Below the pieces are notes generated by a model. That model was given only the letters and a program-made list of their open reading frames with translations, did not search any database and had not been told where the DNA came from. Both the position numbers and the translations under genes were made by a program. Of a stretch of DNA of 64,000 nt, positions 8,192 through 18,161 are shown in pieces (within the stretch, counting starts at the first letter, position 1; each line of letters opens with the position of its first letter). Where the stretch lies: positions 124,001 to 188,000 of the forward strand of contig NZ_VBUT01000001.1 of assembly GCF_005863245.1 (NCBI RefSeq), given 5' to 3'. The stretch comes from Nocardia cyriacigeorgica. Its GTDB lineage: Bacteria > Actinomycetota > Actinomycetes > Mycobacteriales > Mycobacteriaceae.

Positions 8192-9076
8192 ATGTTCACC
8201 GAAGCACAGCTCTATTCGCCGGTAACCCGCACCGGTGACGGTGACGTGACGGTGCATCTGAGCGACGAGCACCCAGGCGTCCACGACCCCGAATACCGGG
8301 CGAGGCGCAACGCGATCGCCGCGCTCGCGCTCGACTACCGGCCGGGCGACCCCGTGCCGCGGGTCGAATACACCGACGACGAGCAGCAGGTCTGGCGGAT
8401 CGTGTCCGCCGAACTCGCCCGCAAACACCGCAAGTACGCCTGCACCGAGGTCCTCGAGGCGGCGTCGCTGCTGGCCCTGCCCTCCGACCGTATCCCGCAG
8501 CTGGACGAGGTATCGGCAGCTCTGCGACCTTTGACCGGATTCCGCTACGTTCCGGCCGCGGGCCTGGTGCCGCTGCGCGAGTTCTTCGGCTCCTTCGCCG
8601 ACCGGATCTTCCATGCCACCCAATACATCCGGCATCATTCGGCGCCCCTCTACACCCCCGAACCCGACGCGATCCACGAGGTGATCGGCCACGCGAACCA
8701 GATCGCGAGCCCCCGCTTCGCCGCGATCTACGAAACCGTCGGCACCGCCGTCACCCGCCTGGAAACCGAGCAGGCCCTGAAGTTCCTCGCCAACGTCTTC
8801 TGGTTCTCCATGGAGTTCGGCGTAGTCCGCGAACACGGCGAAATCCGTTGCTACGGCGCGGGCCTGCTCTCCTCCTACGGCGAGATAGAAGAGTTCCGCC
8901 ACGCCGACCTGCGCCCCCTCGACGTAGCCGCCATGGGCACCGCCACCTACGACATCACCCACTACCAGCCCACCCTCTACTGCGCCGACTCGATCGGCGA
9001 GATCGAAGACGTGATCGGCGGGTTCTTCACCGAGATGGACGACGAGACGCCCATGCGGCTGGCTGCCGCGCGCTGA
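8192..9076 (+). CDS. phhA: Phenylalanine 4-monooxygenase
   Basis: Iron- and pterin-dependent hydroxylase converting phenylalanine to tyrosine. The 294 residues show the aromatic amino acid hydroxylase core: RPLTGFRYVPAAGLV, then DAIHEVIGH, whose two His bind iron, and FWFSMEFGV, whose Glu completes the facial triad. The tail LYCADSIGEIEDVI is also typical. ATG 8192 gives the normal bacterial N-terminus; only a weak GAAG precedes it. No regulatory ACT domain is present, as in other bacterial enzymes. It is transcribed divergently from the orphan antitoxin. Confidence 0.92.
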   Translation: MFTEAQLYSPVTRTGDGDVTVHLSDEHPGVHDPEYRARRNAIAALALDYRPGDPVPRVEYTDDEQQVWRIVSAELARKHRKYACTEVLEAASLLALPSDRIPQLDEVSAALRPLTGFRYVPAAGLVPLREFFGSFADRIFHATQYIRHHSAPLYTPEPDAIHEVIGHANQIASPRFAAIYETVGTAVTRLETEQALKFLANVFWFSMEFGVVREHGEIRCYGAGLLSSYGEIEEFRHADLRPLDVAAMGTATYDITHYQPTLYCADSIGEIEDVIGGFFTEMDDETPMRLAAAR

Positions 9077-9123
9077 CCCGCCAGGCGCGGCGAATCCGCT
9101 CGCGCCCGCTAGGCTCACCCGCG

Positions 9124-10416
9124 ATGAACATGCGGGAACTTCGCCGCCGGGCCGGGGTGGTGGCGGCGGCAGTGCTGACGGTAGGTGTGCTGGTGGCCGG
9201 CGGCCCCGCGGTGGCGGAGCCCACGGGGACCACCGGACCGACGACGACACCGTTCACCACGCCGAACACCGACAACTGCGCGCAGCGGACCCTGCCGCCG
9301 CCGCCGATCGATCTGTCGGAGGTGCCGGAGCCGGGGCAGCCGACTCCGAAGCCGCTGCCGGTGCCGGATCCGCCGATCGGCGGGAAGCGGATGGGCGAGT
9401 GCGGGGTGGTGGTGCCCGATGGTGCGCCGCCGGTGCCCGCCGAGATCTCGGCGACGGCGTGGATGGTGTCGGATATGGACACCGGCGAGGTGCTGGCCGC
9501 CAAGGATCCGCACGGCCGGTATCGCCCGGCCAGCACGATCAAGGTGCTGCTGGCGACGGTGGCGCTGCGGACGCTCGACCTGGATACCGTCGTCACCGGC
9601 ACGCAGGCCGATGCCGACGTCGACGGCACCCGGGTCGGTATCGGCCCCGGCGGCCGCTACACCAATCGCCAGCTGATGCAGGCGCTGATCATGGCCTCCG
9701 GCAACGACGCCGCGCATGCGATCGCCACGCAGCTGGGTGGCGACGACGCCGCGGTGGCGAAGATGAACGAGCTGGCGAAGTCGCTGCACGCGCTCGACAC
9801 CCGCGCCGCGACGCCGTCGGGGCTGGACGGGCCAGGCATGAGCACCTCGGCCTACGATCTGTCGCTGCTGTTCCGCGAGGCGATGACGATTCCGCTGTTC
9901 GCCGAGCTGATCCACACCGAGCAGATCGATTTCCCCGGCTACCCGGCCGATCCGCGCATTCCCGGCGACAAGGACCATCCGGGTTTCCCGGTCGGCAACG
10001 ACAATCATCTGCTTTACAACTACGAGGGGGCGCTCGGCGGCAAGACCGGTTTCACCGACGATGCGAGGCAGACCTTCGTCGCGGCGGCCGAGCGTGACGG
10101 CCGCCGGTTGATCGTCACCCTGTTGAAGGCCGATGTGCTGCCGATCCGGCCGTGGGAGCAGGCGGCGCGGCTGCTGGATTACGGATTCGCGCTCGACGCC
10201 GGCGAGTCGGTGGGCAGCCTGCCCGGTGCGGACACCGAAAGCGCCCCGACGGGTGTCGCGCTCGCCGCGCCACCGCAGGGATCGGAAGTCGGGCATTTGG
10301 CACAACCCCAGGGTGGCCCGGATCGTGACGATCTGCGGTGGGTGCTGGTGGTCGGCGGCGCGATCCTGGTGCTGGTGCTGCTCGGCGGAGCGCGCCGAAT
10401 CGCCAGACGACGCTGA
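9124..10416 (+). CDS. dacB: D-alanyl-D-alanine carboxypeptidase (PBP5/DacB type)
   Basis: Secreted, membrane-anchored peptidase trimming the terminal D-Ala of peptidoglycan stems. The 430 residues comprise a signal sequence (to about residue 32), a Pro/Thr-rich linker, the penicillin-binding domain with STIK (SxxK nucleophile), SGN (SxN) and KTGFT (KTG), and a C-terminal transmembrane helix WVLVVGGAILVLVLLGG followed by a basic tail. ATG 9124 lies 8 nt after TAGGCT, a probable -10, so this mRNA may be nearly leaderless. Confidence 0.92.
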   Translation: MNMRELRRRAGVVAAAVLTVGVLVAGGPAVAEPTGTTGPTTTPFTTPNTDNCAQRTLPPPPIDLSEVPEPGQPTPKPLPVPDPPIGGKRMGECGVVVPDGAPPVPAEISATAWMVSDMDTGEVLAAKDPHGRYRPASTIKVLLATVALRTLDLDTVVTGTQADADVDGTRVGIGPGGRYTNRQLMQALIMASGNDAAHAIATQLGGDDAAVAKMNELAKSLHALDTRAATPSGLDGPGMSTSAYDLSLLFREAMTIPLFAELIHTEQIDFPGYPADPRIPGDKDHPGFPVGNDNHLLYNYEGALGGKTGFTDDARQTFVAAAERDGRRLIVTLLKADVLPIRPWEQAARLLDYGFALDAGESVGSLPGADTESAPTGVALAAPPQGSEVGHLAQPQGGPDRDDLRWVLVVGGAILVLVLLGGARRIARRR

Positions 10417-10426
10417 GCTCTTCGCC

Positions 10427-11452
10427 CTACTGCCGGCGCCGCCGCAGCAGCGAAAGCCCCAGCGCGGCAACCGCCCCCGCCCCGAAATACGTCGCCCCGC
10501 TACCGAACCGCCCGCCGTCCTGCATCCGCGGCCGGATCACCGCGGGCCCCGGCACCGGCACCTCGGCTTCGGGTTCGTTCTCCGCCGCCGTGGCGGCCCA
10601 CGCGGTCGCGAACAGCACGATCCGATAGGTGATGTAGCTGAACACCATCAGACCGATCACCGAACCGAACGCCGCGCCGGCCGGGCTGCTCATCACCGAT
10701 TGCAGGTAGATCGAGGCGATCATCTTGAACACCTCGAACGCCACCGCGGCCAGCGCCGCCGCCTTGGCCGCGCTGGCCAGGGTGACGACCTTCTCCCGGG
10801 GCAGGCGCGCGATCATCCACGCGAACACCGCCCACGACGCCAGCAGCGCCAGCAGCGTCGACAACAGCCACAGCACGAACCGCGCGCCGGGCACATCATG
10901 CAGCCCGACCAGGTCGAGCAGTTGCGCGCCGAGCCCACTGGAGGCCAGGCCCGACAGGCCGAGCGACACCACGAACGCCAGCGCCAGGCCGATCAGCGCA
11001 CCGAGATCGTTGATCTTGGTGACGAACCAGTTGCCGTCGTCGGTCTTCTGCTCCCACTGTTCGGTCAGCGCGGCACGCAGGTTCGCCATCCAGCCGAGGC
11101 CGGTGTACAGACCGGTCAGCAGACCGATGACGCCGACCGCGGTTCGCGACCTGATGGCCTGGTCGATGAGGTCGTTGAGCTGGGTGCCCAGCTCGCCGGG
11201 GATGTTCTCGACCACTCGCTGCTCGATCTCATCGAGCAGTTCCGGGTTGCCGGCCAGCACGAAACCCGCCGCAGCGAAGGCCACCATGAGCAGCGGAAAC
11301 AGCGACAGCACCGTGAAATAGGTGATGCCGGCGGCGAAGTAGTCACCGCGCTGACTCTGATATCGCCCGCCGGCCCGCACCAGATGGTCCAGCCATGGCC
11401 GCGCCGCGACCTGTCGGGAAGCCGCCGCTTTGATGTTGTCGATCAACTGCAC
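10427..11452 (-). CDS. YihY/BrkB (YhjD-like) membrane protein
   Basis: Polytopic inner-membrane protein of the YihY/virulence-factor-BrkB family; the substrate is not established. The 341 residues contain the family core RGDYFAAGITYFTVLSLFPLLM near residue 35 and about six transmembrane helices, with a basic cytoplasmic tail ending LLRRRRQ. It lies 10 nt from the convergent dacB gene and about 50 nt downstream of trpS on the same strand, so it may be co-transcribed with trpS. Confidence 0.85.
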   Translation of the reverse strand: MQLIDNIKAAASRQVAARPWLDHLVRAGGRYQSQRGDYFAAGITYFTVLSLFPLLMVAFAAAGFVLAGNPELLDEIEQRVVENIPGELGTQLNDLIDQAIRSRTAVGVIGLLTGLYTGLGWMANLRAALTEQWEQKTDDGNWFVTKINDLGALIGLALAFVVSLGLSGLASSGLGAQLLDLVGLHDVPGARFVLWLLSTLLALLASWAVFAWMIARLPREKVVTLASAAKAAALAAVAFEVFKMIASIYLQSVMSSPAGAAFGSVIGLMVFSYITYRIVLFATAWAATAAENEPEAEVPVPGPAVIRPRMQDGGRFGSGATYFGAGAVAALGLSLLRRRRQ

Positions 11453-11503
11453 CTGTCAGCCCCTCAGACGGACCCCGCAGTCGGCGAGAACGAGTCGAGC
11501 GGG

Positions 11504-12619
<1,116 letters not shown>

Positions 12620-12633
12620 CTATGATCGAATCC

Positions 12634-13269
12634 GTGACTGCGCAGCGGACCTACGGCGGAATCTCCGCGGACGAGCGCCGCGCGCAGCGACGTGCGGCGC
12701 TGCTGGAGGCCGCGCTCGAGATCATCGGCACCCAAGGCCTGGCCAAGCTCACCGTCTCCGGACTGTGCAGCCGCGCCGGACTCAACGAGCGGTACTACTA
12801 CGAGAGCTTCGACAGCCGCGACGCGGTGCTGACCGCCCTGCTCGATGGCATCGCCGAGGAACTGGCGACGGTGATCGTCGCGGCCCTGCACGCCGCGCCC
12901 GCCGACACCAGGTCCAAGGCGCATGCGGCGATCACCGCGGGCATCCATCTGCTCACCGACGATCCGCGCAAAGCCGAGGTGGCGTTGGTGGCGGGCATGG
13001 CGACGCCGGAGCTGCGGGCCCGCACCACCGAGACGGTGCGGGTGTTCGCGCGGCTGGTCGCCACCGAGGGCGTCGAGTTCTACGGCATCACCGATCCGCA
13101 GCCGGATCCGGTGATCGATTTCCGGGCCACCTATCTGGTCGGCGGGCTGATCCAGACCCTCACCGGCTGGCTGCGCGGTGATCTGCCGATCAGCCGTGAC
13201 GAACTGATCGAGCACACCACCGACGTGTTCGTGCTGCTCGGCGAGGACCTGGCGCACCGGCTCGGCTGA
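12634..13269 (+). CDS. TetR/AcrR family transcriptional regulator
   Basis: One-component repressor with an N-terminal helix-turn-helix (LEAALEIIGTQGLAKLTVSGLCSRAGLNERYYYESFDSRD region, residues about 25-65) and a variable ligand-binding C-terminal domain. GTG 12634 is preferred over the in-frame ATG at 12622 because TATGAT (12621-12626), a near-consensus -10, ends 7 nt before it; the ATG would lie inside the promoter. Target and ligand are unknown; its neighbours are trpS (divergent) and the barnase/barstar pair (convergent). Confidence 0.85.
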   Translation: MTAQRTYGGISADERRAQRRAALLEAALEIIGTQGLAKLTVSGLCSRAGLNERYYYESFDSRDAVLTALLDGIAEELATVIVAALHAAPADTRSKAHAAITAGIHLLTDDPRKAEVALVAGMATPELRARTTETVRVFARLVATEGVEFYGITDPQPDPVIDFRATYLVGGLIQTLTGWLRGDLPISRDELIEHTTDVFVLLGEDLAHRLG

Positions 13270-13287
13270 GCGGTGCCCCGGCGATCC

Positions 13288-13764
13288 TCAGAGGTGCAGT
13301 CCGACAGTGGGCAGTTCTTCCGCTTCGCCCTGGACGACCACCCGGAACACGATTTCGCGATGCCACCAGTAATCGGCCGTATCGCTCAGGGCCGCGGCGA
13401 GCCAGCCACGTTCCTGCGGCGCGTCGGCGAGCAGCTGATCGGCGTCACGGATCACCACGACATACCCTTCGGCCGAGCCGAGGCAATCGTCGAGATCACG
13501 CAGGCAGTCATCGAAGGCATCCTTGTTGGCGCCGAAGTAGTACGGGAATTGCAGCGCGGCCGCGAACTCGTCGAAGACCCCGGCCACCGTGCGCATCTTC
13601 GTGCCGCGCAGCTCCCGCACCCGATACCCGGACGGCGCCTGATAGCGGACGCCACTGAACTCCGGCGCACCCACATCGAGAGCGCCGAACACCGGCGCCG
13701 GCCCGCGCACCGCCGGTGCCGGCGACAGCCGCGGAGCCAGGAACTGCGATAACGCGATGGTCAT
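13288..13764 (-). CDS. Barstar-family ribonuclease inhibitor
   Basis: Intracellular immunity protein that binds and blocks the barnase-type ribonuclease encoded immediately upstream. The 158 residues contain the barstar signature FPYYFGANKDAFDDCLRDLDD near the middle and an acidic interface. Its ATG overlaps the stop of the ribonuclease gene by one base (TGATG), coupling inhibitor and enzyme synthesis. The N-terminal 45 residues or so extend beyond the compact barstar fold. Confidence 0.85.
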   Translation of the reverse strand: MTIALSQFLAPRLSPAPAVRGPAPVFGALDVGAPEFSGVRYQAPSGYRVRELRGTKMRTVAGVFDEFAAALQFPYYFGANKDAFDDCLRDLDDCLGSAEGYVVVIRDADQLLADAPQERGWLAAALSDTADYWWHREIVFRVVVQGEAEELPTVGLHL

Positions 13765-14252
13765 CAGCGCATCCTCGTGAACGTTTCGTAGTGGTCACCG
13801 GTATACCAGGCCGAGCCGTCGCTTCCGGTGACGATGCGTTCGGCGTCGCGGGAGCGGCCGGGTTGCTTGGGGTTGACGTCCCATTCCTGGTAGGTGATCG
13901 CCTTGCCGTCGGCGTCCTTGGCGGGCAGGTCTCCGCCGCGGTTGTAGAACCTGTCCCCGCCCTTGGTGCCCGGCGAGTTGGCCGAGCCGGGCCAGCGTCC
14001 GGCGTCGATCTCGCGCAACGTCGCGTAGGCACGATCGGGGACGCCCGGCGCCTTGGACACCACCGGCGCGGTGGATCCGGTGCCGCGCGGCATACCGTCC
14101 GGGGTAGCCGCGCTGGTGGCGGCGGCCTTCGTCGAGGTGACCGAGCTGGTTGCGCTCTTGTCGTCGCCGCCCTGGGTTGTCAGTAGTGCGACCACCACAG
14201 CGACCACCACCGCTCCCAGCACGGACAGGATCCGGAGGACCTTCGCTTTCAC
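13764..14252 (-). CDS. Secreted barnase-type ribonuclease (N1/T1 family)
   Basis: Guanyl-preferring extracellular RNase. The 162 residues begin with an uncleaved-anchor or signal helix (VLRILSVLGAVVVAVVVALL), then a Ser/Thr/Ala linker and the microbial-RNase domain. Catalytic residues expected from barnase are visible: Glu in ITYQEWDV, Arg in AERIVTGSDG and His in GDHYETFTRMR. It is paired with the downstream barstar gene. A role in competition or nutrient scavenging is possible; the sequence does not decide. Confidence 0.87.
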   Translation of the reverse strand: MKAKVLRILSVLGAVVVAVVVALLTTQGGDDKSATSSVTSTKAAATSAATPDGMPRGTGSTAPVVSKAPGVPDRAYATLREIDAGRWPGSANSPGTKGGDRFYNRGGDLPAKDADGKAITYQEWDVNPKQPGRSRDAERIVTGSDGSAWYTGDHYETFTRMR

Positions 14253-14342
14253 AACTCCTGCTTTCGTCGGTACAGCCTGTGTTCATTCGAGAGGCTCGCC
14301 GGTGCCCGGCCGGGCTGTCGGCGAAAGGTCAGCCGGTCGCGT

Positions 14343-15125
14343 TCACCGGTACTGGACGGTCACCGGCGCGTGATCGGACCAGCGCTGGTCGTAGGCGTCC
14401 GCACGCTCGACGATCGCCTGTTTGGCGCGTTCGGCCAGGTCGGCGGTGGCGAGGTGATAGTCGATCCGCCAGCCGGCGTCGTTGTCGAAGGCGCGGCCAC
14501 GGTAGGACCACCAGCTGTAGGGGCCGTCGCCTTCCGGATGCAGGGCACGCACGACGTCGACGTAGCCCGCGGCCAGTTGCGCGTCGATCCAGGCGCGTTC
14601 CTCGGGCAGGAAGCCGGCGTTCTTCAGGTTGCCCTTCCAGTTCTTGATGTCCCGTTCGGTGTGGGCGATGTTCCAGTCACCTGCGATCACGTAGCTGCCC
14701 GTCTTGGTGCGCAGATGGGCCGCGATCTCGGCCAGGAACCGGTATTTCTCGTCCTGCCGCTCGGTGCCCGCTTCACCTGTGTGGACGTACACGCTGGCCA
14801 CGGTGACCTCGTCGAATTCGACCTCGATGAATCGTCCGGTCGCGGCGAATTCGCTGTCCGGAGTGATCGCGGTCCGCACCGCGCGCGGCGTGCGCCGCGA
14901 CAGCACACCGACCCCGGCCCTGCCCTTGGCACCCGGCTCGGCGTGCGAGAGCTGCCAGCCTTGGTCGAGCGCGGGGGCCAGCGCGGCCGCGACCTGCGCG
15001 TCGGTCGCGCGGGTCTCCTGCACACAGATGATGTCGGCCTCGGTGACCGCGAGCCAGGCCAGCAGGCCTTTGCCCGCGGCGGCACGCACGCCGTTGACGT
15101 TCACTGTCGAGATGATGTGGGGCAC
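14343..15125 (-). CDS. xthA: Exodeoxyribonuclease III
   Basis: AP endonuclease and 3'-5' exonuclease of base-excision repair, EEP superfamily. The 260 residues start HIISTVNVNGVRAA and show CVQETRA (metal-binding Glu), the GDWNIAHTERDI catalytic Asp/Asn motif, and the C-terminal SDHAPV His. GTG 15125 is the start, giving the conserved N-terminus. It is divergent from the alpha/beta hydrolase at 15187. Confidence 0.93.
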   Translation of the reverse strand: MPHIISTVNVNGVRAAAGKGLLAWLAVTEADIICVQETRATDAQVAAALAPALDQGWQLSHAEPGAKGRAGVGVLSRRTPRAVRTAITPDSEFAATGRFIEVEFDEVTVASVYVHTGEAGTERQDEKYRFLAEIAAHLRTKTGSYVIAGDWNIAHTERDIKNWKGNLKNAGFLPEERAWIDAQLAAGYVDVVRALHPEGDGPYSWWSYRGRAFDNDAGWRIDYHLATADLAERAKQAIVERADAYDQRWSDHAPVTVQYR

Positions 15126-15186
15126 CCGACGACCGTACAATGCAGAGCACCGACACTCCCGAGGACCATTGCGCCAGGAAGGGGTG

Positions 15187-16047
15187 ATGACGATGACGTC
15201 AGGCACCTCCACATCCACTTCCCCACTCGTGCCCGTCAAGGCGCTGCATGTCGGGTCCGGCGACCCGGTGCTGCTGCTGCACGGATTCATGCTGTCCCCG
15301 CACTGCTGGGAGCAGGTCGCGGCCCGATTGTCCTCGAATTGCGAGGTATTCGCGCCCGCGTTCCTCGGGCACTGGGGCGGTCCCGAATACACCGGCGGCA
15401 GGCTGGGTTTCCGCGATTTCGCCGATCAGATCGAGGCGCAGCTGGACGAACTCGGTTGGCGCACCTGCCATATCGCAGGCAATTCGCTGGGCGCGTGGGT
15501 GGGTTTCGAGCTGGCGCGCCGCGGCCGGGCCCGTACGCTCACCGCGATCGCACCGGCCGGCGGCTGGGATTCCCCGTCGTTCACCCAGATACGGGTCGGC
15601 TTGAAGTTCGCCTCACTGATTCCGCTGGTGCAGCTCGGGAAACGACTCGGCGATTTCCCGGCGCACAACCGGCTCATCCAGCTGGCCGTGGGACTCCTGC
15701 TGAGCAAGAACGTCACCGCCGTGCCGCGCAACGACCTCGCCGCCATGATCACCGCAGCCCTGCATTGCCCGGCGATGGTGCCGATGATCCTCGGCAGCCT
15801 GCGCGCGTCGGCCATGGACGACGTGTCGACGCTGACGACCCCGGTGCGGCTGCTGCTGGCCGAAACCGACCGCATCATCCCCAACCGCGTCTACGCCCGC
15901 CGCTACCTGCGCCAACTCCCCGCCTCCGCGGACCGCATCATCGTCAACGGCGTCGGCCACGTCCCCATGCTCGAGGCCCCCGACCGCATCGCCACCCTCA
16001 TCGCCGAGCACATCTACGCCAGCCGCAGCCACCTGCGCGCCGTGTGA
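15187..16047 (+). CDS. Alpha/beta hydrolase
   Basis: Cytoplasmic alpha/beta-fold hydrolase of unknown substrate. The 286 residues show LLLHGFMLSPHCW (oxyanion region), the nucleophile elbow AGNSLGAW, the acid in LLLAETDRIIPNR, and the catalytic His in NGVGHVPMLE. ATG 15187 is preceded by AGGAAGGGG. A GTG one codon upstream is an alternative. It ends at a shared convergent terminator. Confidence 0.87.
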   Translation: MTMTSGTSTSTSPLVPVKALHVGSGDPVLLLHGFMLSPHCWEQVAARLSSNCEVFAPAFLGHWGGPEYTGGRLGFRDFADQIEAQLDELGWRTCHIAGNSLGAWVGFELARRGRARTLTAIAPAGGWDSPSFTQIRVGLKFASLIPLVQLGKRLGDFPAHNRLIQLAVGLLLSKNVTAVPRNDLAAMITAALHCPAMVPMILGSLRASAMDDVSTLTTPVRLLLAETDRIIPNRVYARRYLRQLPASADRIIVNGVGHVPMLEAPDRIATLIAEHIYASRSHLRAV

Positions 16048-16051
16048 GGCC

Positions 16052-16112
16052 GGCGAGTGCTACATCACCGAGGCGTTTCGCGAGTAGACCTCTCGCTCAT
16101 GTAGCACTCGCC
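16052..16112. terminator. Bidirectional terminator between convergent genes
   Basis: GGCGAGTGCTACAT (16052-16065) and its exact complement (16099-16112) form a 14-bp stem with a 33-nt loop. It sits in the 72-nt gap between the hydrolase and the convergent beta-lactamase-fold gene, and can serve both. Confidence 0.75.
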
Positions 16113-16119
16113 CTACCGG

Positions 16120-17340
16120 CTATCGGGTCAGGTCGGAGATCTGGGCGACGAGGTGCCACGGGCGGTTCGTGTCGGTGGTGGCTTTGCCGCTGGTGAGGAT
16201 GGCTCCGGAGAGGGCGCGGGCGGAGTCGGCCCAGCCGTATTGGGTGGTCAAACCGCTGCGGCCGAAATGGGTTTGGGTGTCGCGGCCGAACTTCGAGCGG
16301 CGCGCGCCCAGTTCGAAGCCGGCGCGCGAGACGCGTCCGGCGGCGCCGGGGATGCGATGGGCGGGGCGGACGGCATCGCGCAGTGTGGTGGGTTCGATGA
16401 TGCGGACGCCGTCGAGTTCGCCGCCGCGGGCGAGGATTTCGTAGAACCGGGACAGCTCGTAGGCGGTGGTCACCAGGTTGCCGGAGGGCAGTTCCGCGGT
16501 GAGGAAGGCGGCATTCGCCTCCTTCGATACCGTGCCGCCCATGCCCCCGCCGAGAGCCTTGCGGGCCAGGAACTTCGCGACTCGGGACGGTCCGGGGCCG
16601 GTTTTCACGCTCGGCACCACGTGGTCGACGTCCTCGGGGCGCACCCCGAAGTTGGTCCACCGGAAGCCGAGTGGGTCGAGAACCTGTTCGGCCAGATGGT
16701 CGCGCATCGGTTTCCCGGTCGCCCGGCGCACGAGCAGGCGTTGGATCAAACCGCTGGTCAACGCGTGGTAGACGCGGAAGCGTCCGGGCCGCCAGCTCGG
16801 CACCAGATCGGCGAGCGCCTGCACGGCGAGGTCCTCGTCGACGACCACATCGATGGCCCGGTACGGCGGTGTCATGAACGGCACGCCCGCCGAATGCGAG
16901 AGGACGTCGCCGATGGTGATGGATTCCTTGCCGTTGGCCGCGAACTCCGGAATGTATTCGCACACCCGGTCGTTCACGCCGAACGCGCCCTGCTCGATGA
17001 GCATGAACATCAGCGTTCCGGCCACGCCTTTGGCGGTGGAGAACCCGCAGAACGGGGTGTCCGGCGTGGCGAGAATCTTCTCGGCGTCCGGACCGTCGTC
17101 GGGTCCGTTGCCCCAGCCGTGGCCGATGGTCCGGTTCAGCACGACTGCGCCGTTGTGCCGCACGCACACCTGAATCGCGGGGGTGGTGCCCATCCGGTAC
17201 CAGTCCTGCACCGAGGCCCATACCGCTTCGACGTCCGCGCGGGCCAGCTTCGCGGCCGACGGATCGTCTTCGTAACCGCGCGTGGTCACGGCCTCCAGAT
17301 CGTCGCCGACGGTGATCAGAGCGCCAGGTAGTGCCGTCAT
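16120..17340 (-). CDS. Serine hydrolase of the beta-lactamase/class C fold
   Basis: Member of the Beta-lactamase (EstB/LpqF-like) family of carboxylesterases and peptidases. The SxxK nucleophile is in CGFSTAKGVAG near residue 97. An ATG at 17340 gives 406 residues starting MTALPGALITVGDD; an in-frame ATG 18 nt further upstream is less likely. There is no signal peptide, so a cytoplasmic esterase is more likely than a true beta-lactamase. The natural substrate cannot be read from the sequence. Confidence 0.82.
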   Translation of the reverse strand: MTALPGALITVGDDLEAVTTRGYEDDPSAAKLARADVEAVWASVQDWYRMGTTPAIQVCVRHNGAVVLNRTIGHGWGNGPDDGPDAEKILATPDTPFCGFSTAKGVAGTLMFMLIEQGAFGVNDRVCEYIPEFAANGKESITIGDVLSHSAGVPFMTPPYRAIDVVVDEDLAVQALADLVPSWRPGRFRVYHALTSGLIQRLLVRRATGKPMRDHLAEQVLDPLGFRWTNFGVRPEDVDHVVPSVKTGPGPSRVAKFLARKALGGGMGGTVSKEANAAFLTAELPSGNLVTTAYELSRFYEILARGGELDGVRIIEPTTLRDAVRPAHRIPGAAGRVSRAGFELGARRSKFGRDTQTHFGRSGLTTQYGWADSARALSGAILTSGKATTDTNRPWHLVAQISDLTR

Positions 17341-17423
17341 TCGCCCGAGCTTAACCATCCACCCTGATAGGCGGCTGAGCTGCGCTGAGAGCGAGCGAAG
17401 AATGGGCGCGGGGCGGGACGGGC

Positions 17424-17987
17424 TCAGCCGACGAGCTCGGAGGTGGCGGTGGCGAGCGCGATCACATCGGCCTGGCAGACGGCTGGATCGGCGGCCTCAT
17501 CGCGACCCCAGGAGACGTCGATGAATGCCGTGCCTTGATCCAGGAAGACACCACATTCCGGTTTGCGGGTCGACTGGCAGAAGGCGGCCCGCTGGGCAGA
17601 CCCGATCGGCGGAGCGGCTTCGCCGGGACACACCATCATCAGGTTGGTGAAACCCGCGTCGACCAGCGGCTCGGTCGGATAACGCAGGACACCGGCCTCC
17701 ACGTCCGCGGTCCCTGACTTCCAGGCGCAGACCCGGTAGACGCCGCGGTTGTTGTACCCGGCCGGGTCGTGGTCGGTCTGGGTGCCGCCGGTCAGGTCCG
17801 GACGTCCGAGCTGATCTGCGATGGCGTCGCAGGTGGGCAGCCCGGCGAGATCGGGGCGGGTGGGTTCGGCGACCGTGGTGGTGGCGGCCGCCGTCGACGA
17901 GCTCGTCGGTGAGGAGGCGGGGATACCCTCGTCGCCTTCGCACCCGGTGACGGCGAGTGTCGCCGCCGCGATAACGGCCGTCGCCAA
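17424..17987 (-). CDS. DUF3558-family lipoprotein
   Basis: Probable surface lipoprotein of the DUF3558 family, common in Mycobacterium and Nocardia and of unknown function. A short signal sequence ends in the lipobox LAVTGC, followed by a Ser/Thr-rich linker and a domain with paired Cys (LPTCDAIADQL ... YRVCAWKSG, CPGEA ... FCQST ... PECGVF, AVCQAD). The only in-frame start after the upstream stop is TTG at 17987. It is divergent from the HAD phosphatase gene. Confidence 0.75.
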   Translation of the reverse strand: MATAVIAAATLAVTGCEGDEGIPASSPTSSSTAAATTTVAEPTRPDLAGLPTCDAIADQLGRPDLTGGTQTDHDPAGYNNRGVYRVCAWKSGTADVEAGVLRYPTEPLVDAGFTNLMMVCPGEAAPPIGSAQRAAFCQSTRKPECGVFLDQGTAFIDVSWGRDEAADPAVCQADVIALATATSELVG

Positions 17988-18161
17988 GAACTTCCGCGGT
18001 GATCACATCCGCACCATGCCCCCCTGAATTCGAATCCGGCACATCAGAGTATGTCAGTGGTGCGATCGCGGGCGATCCGGGAGGACCCCCACAGATCACG
18101 GGCTCGTCTCGAGATTGTGAAACGCCAGCGCTTCATAGTGATCCGGCGTTACCGTCCGGAC

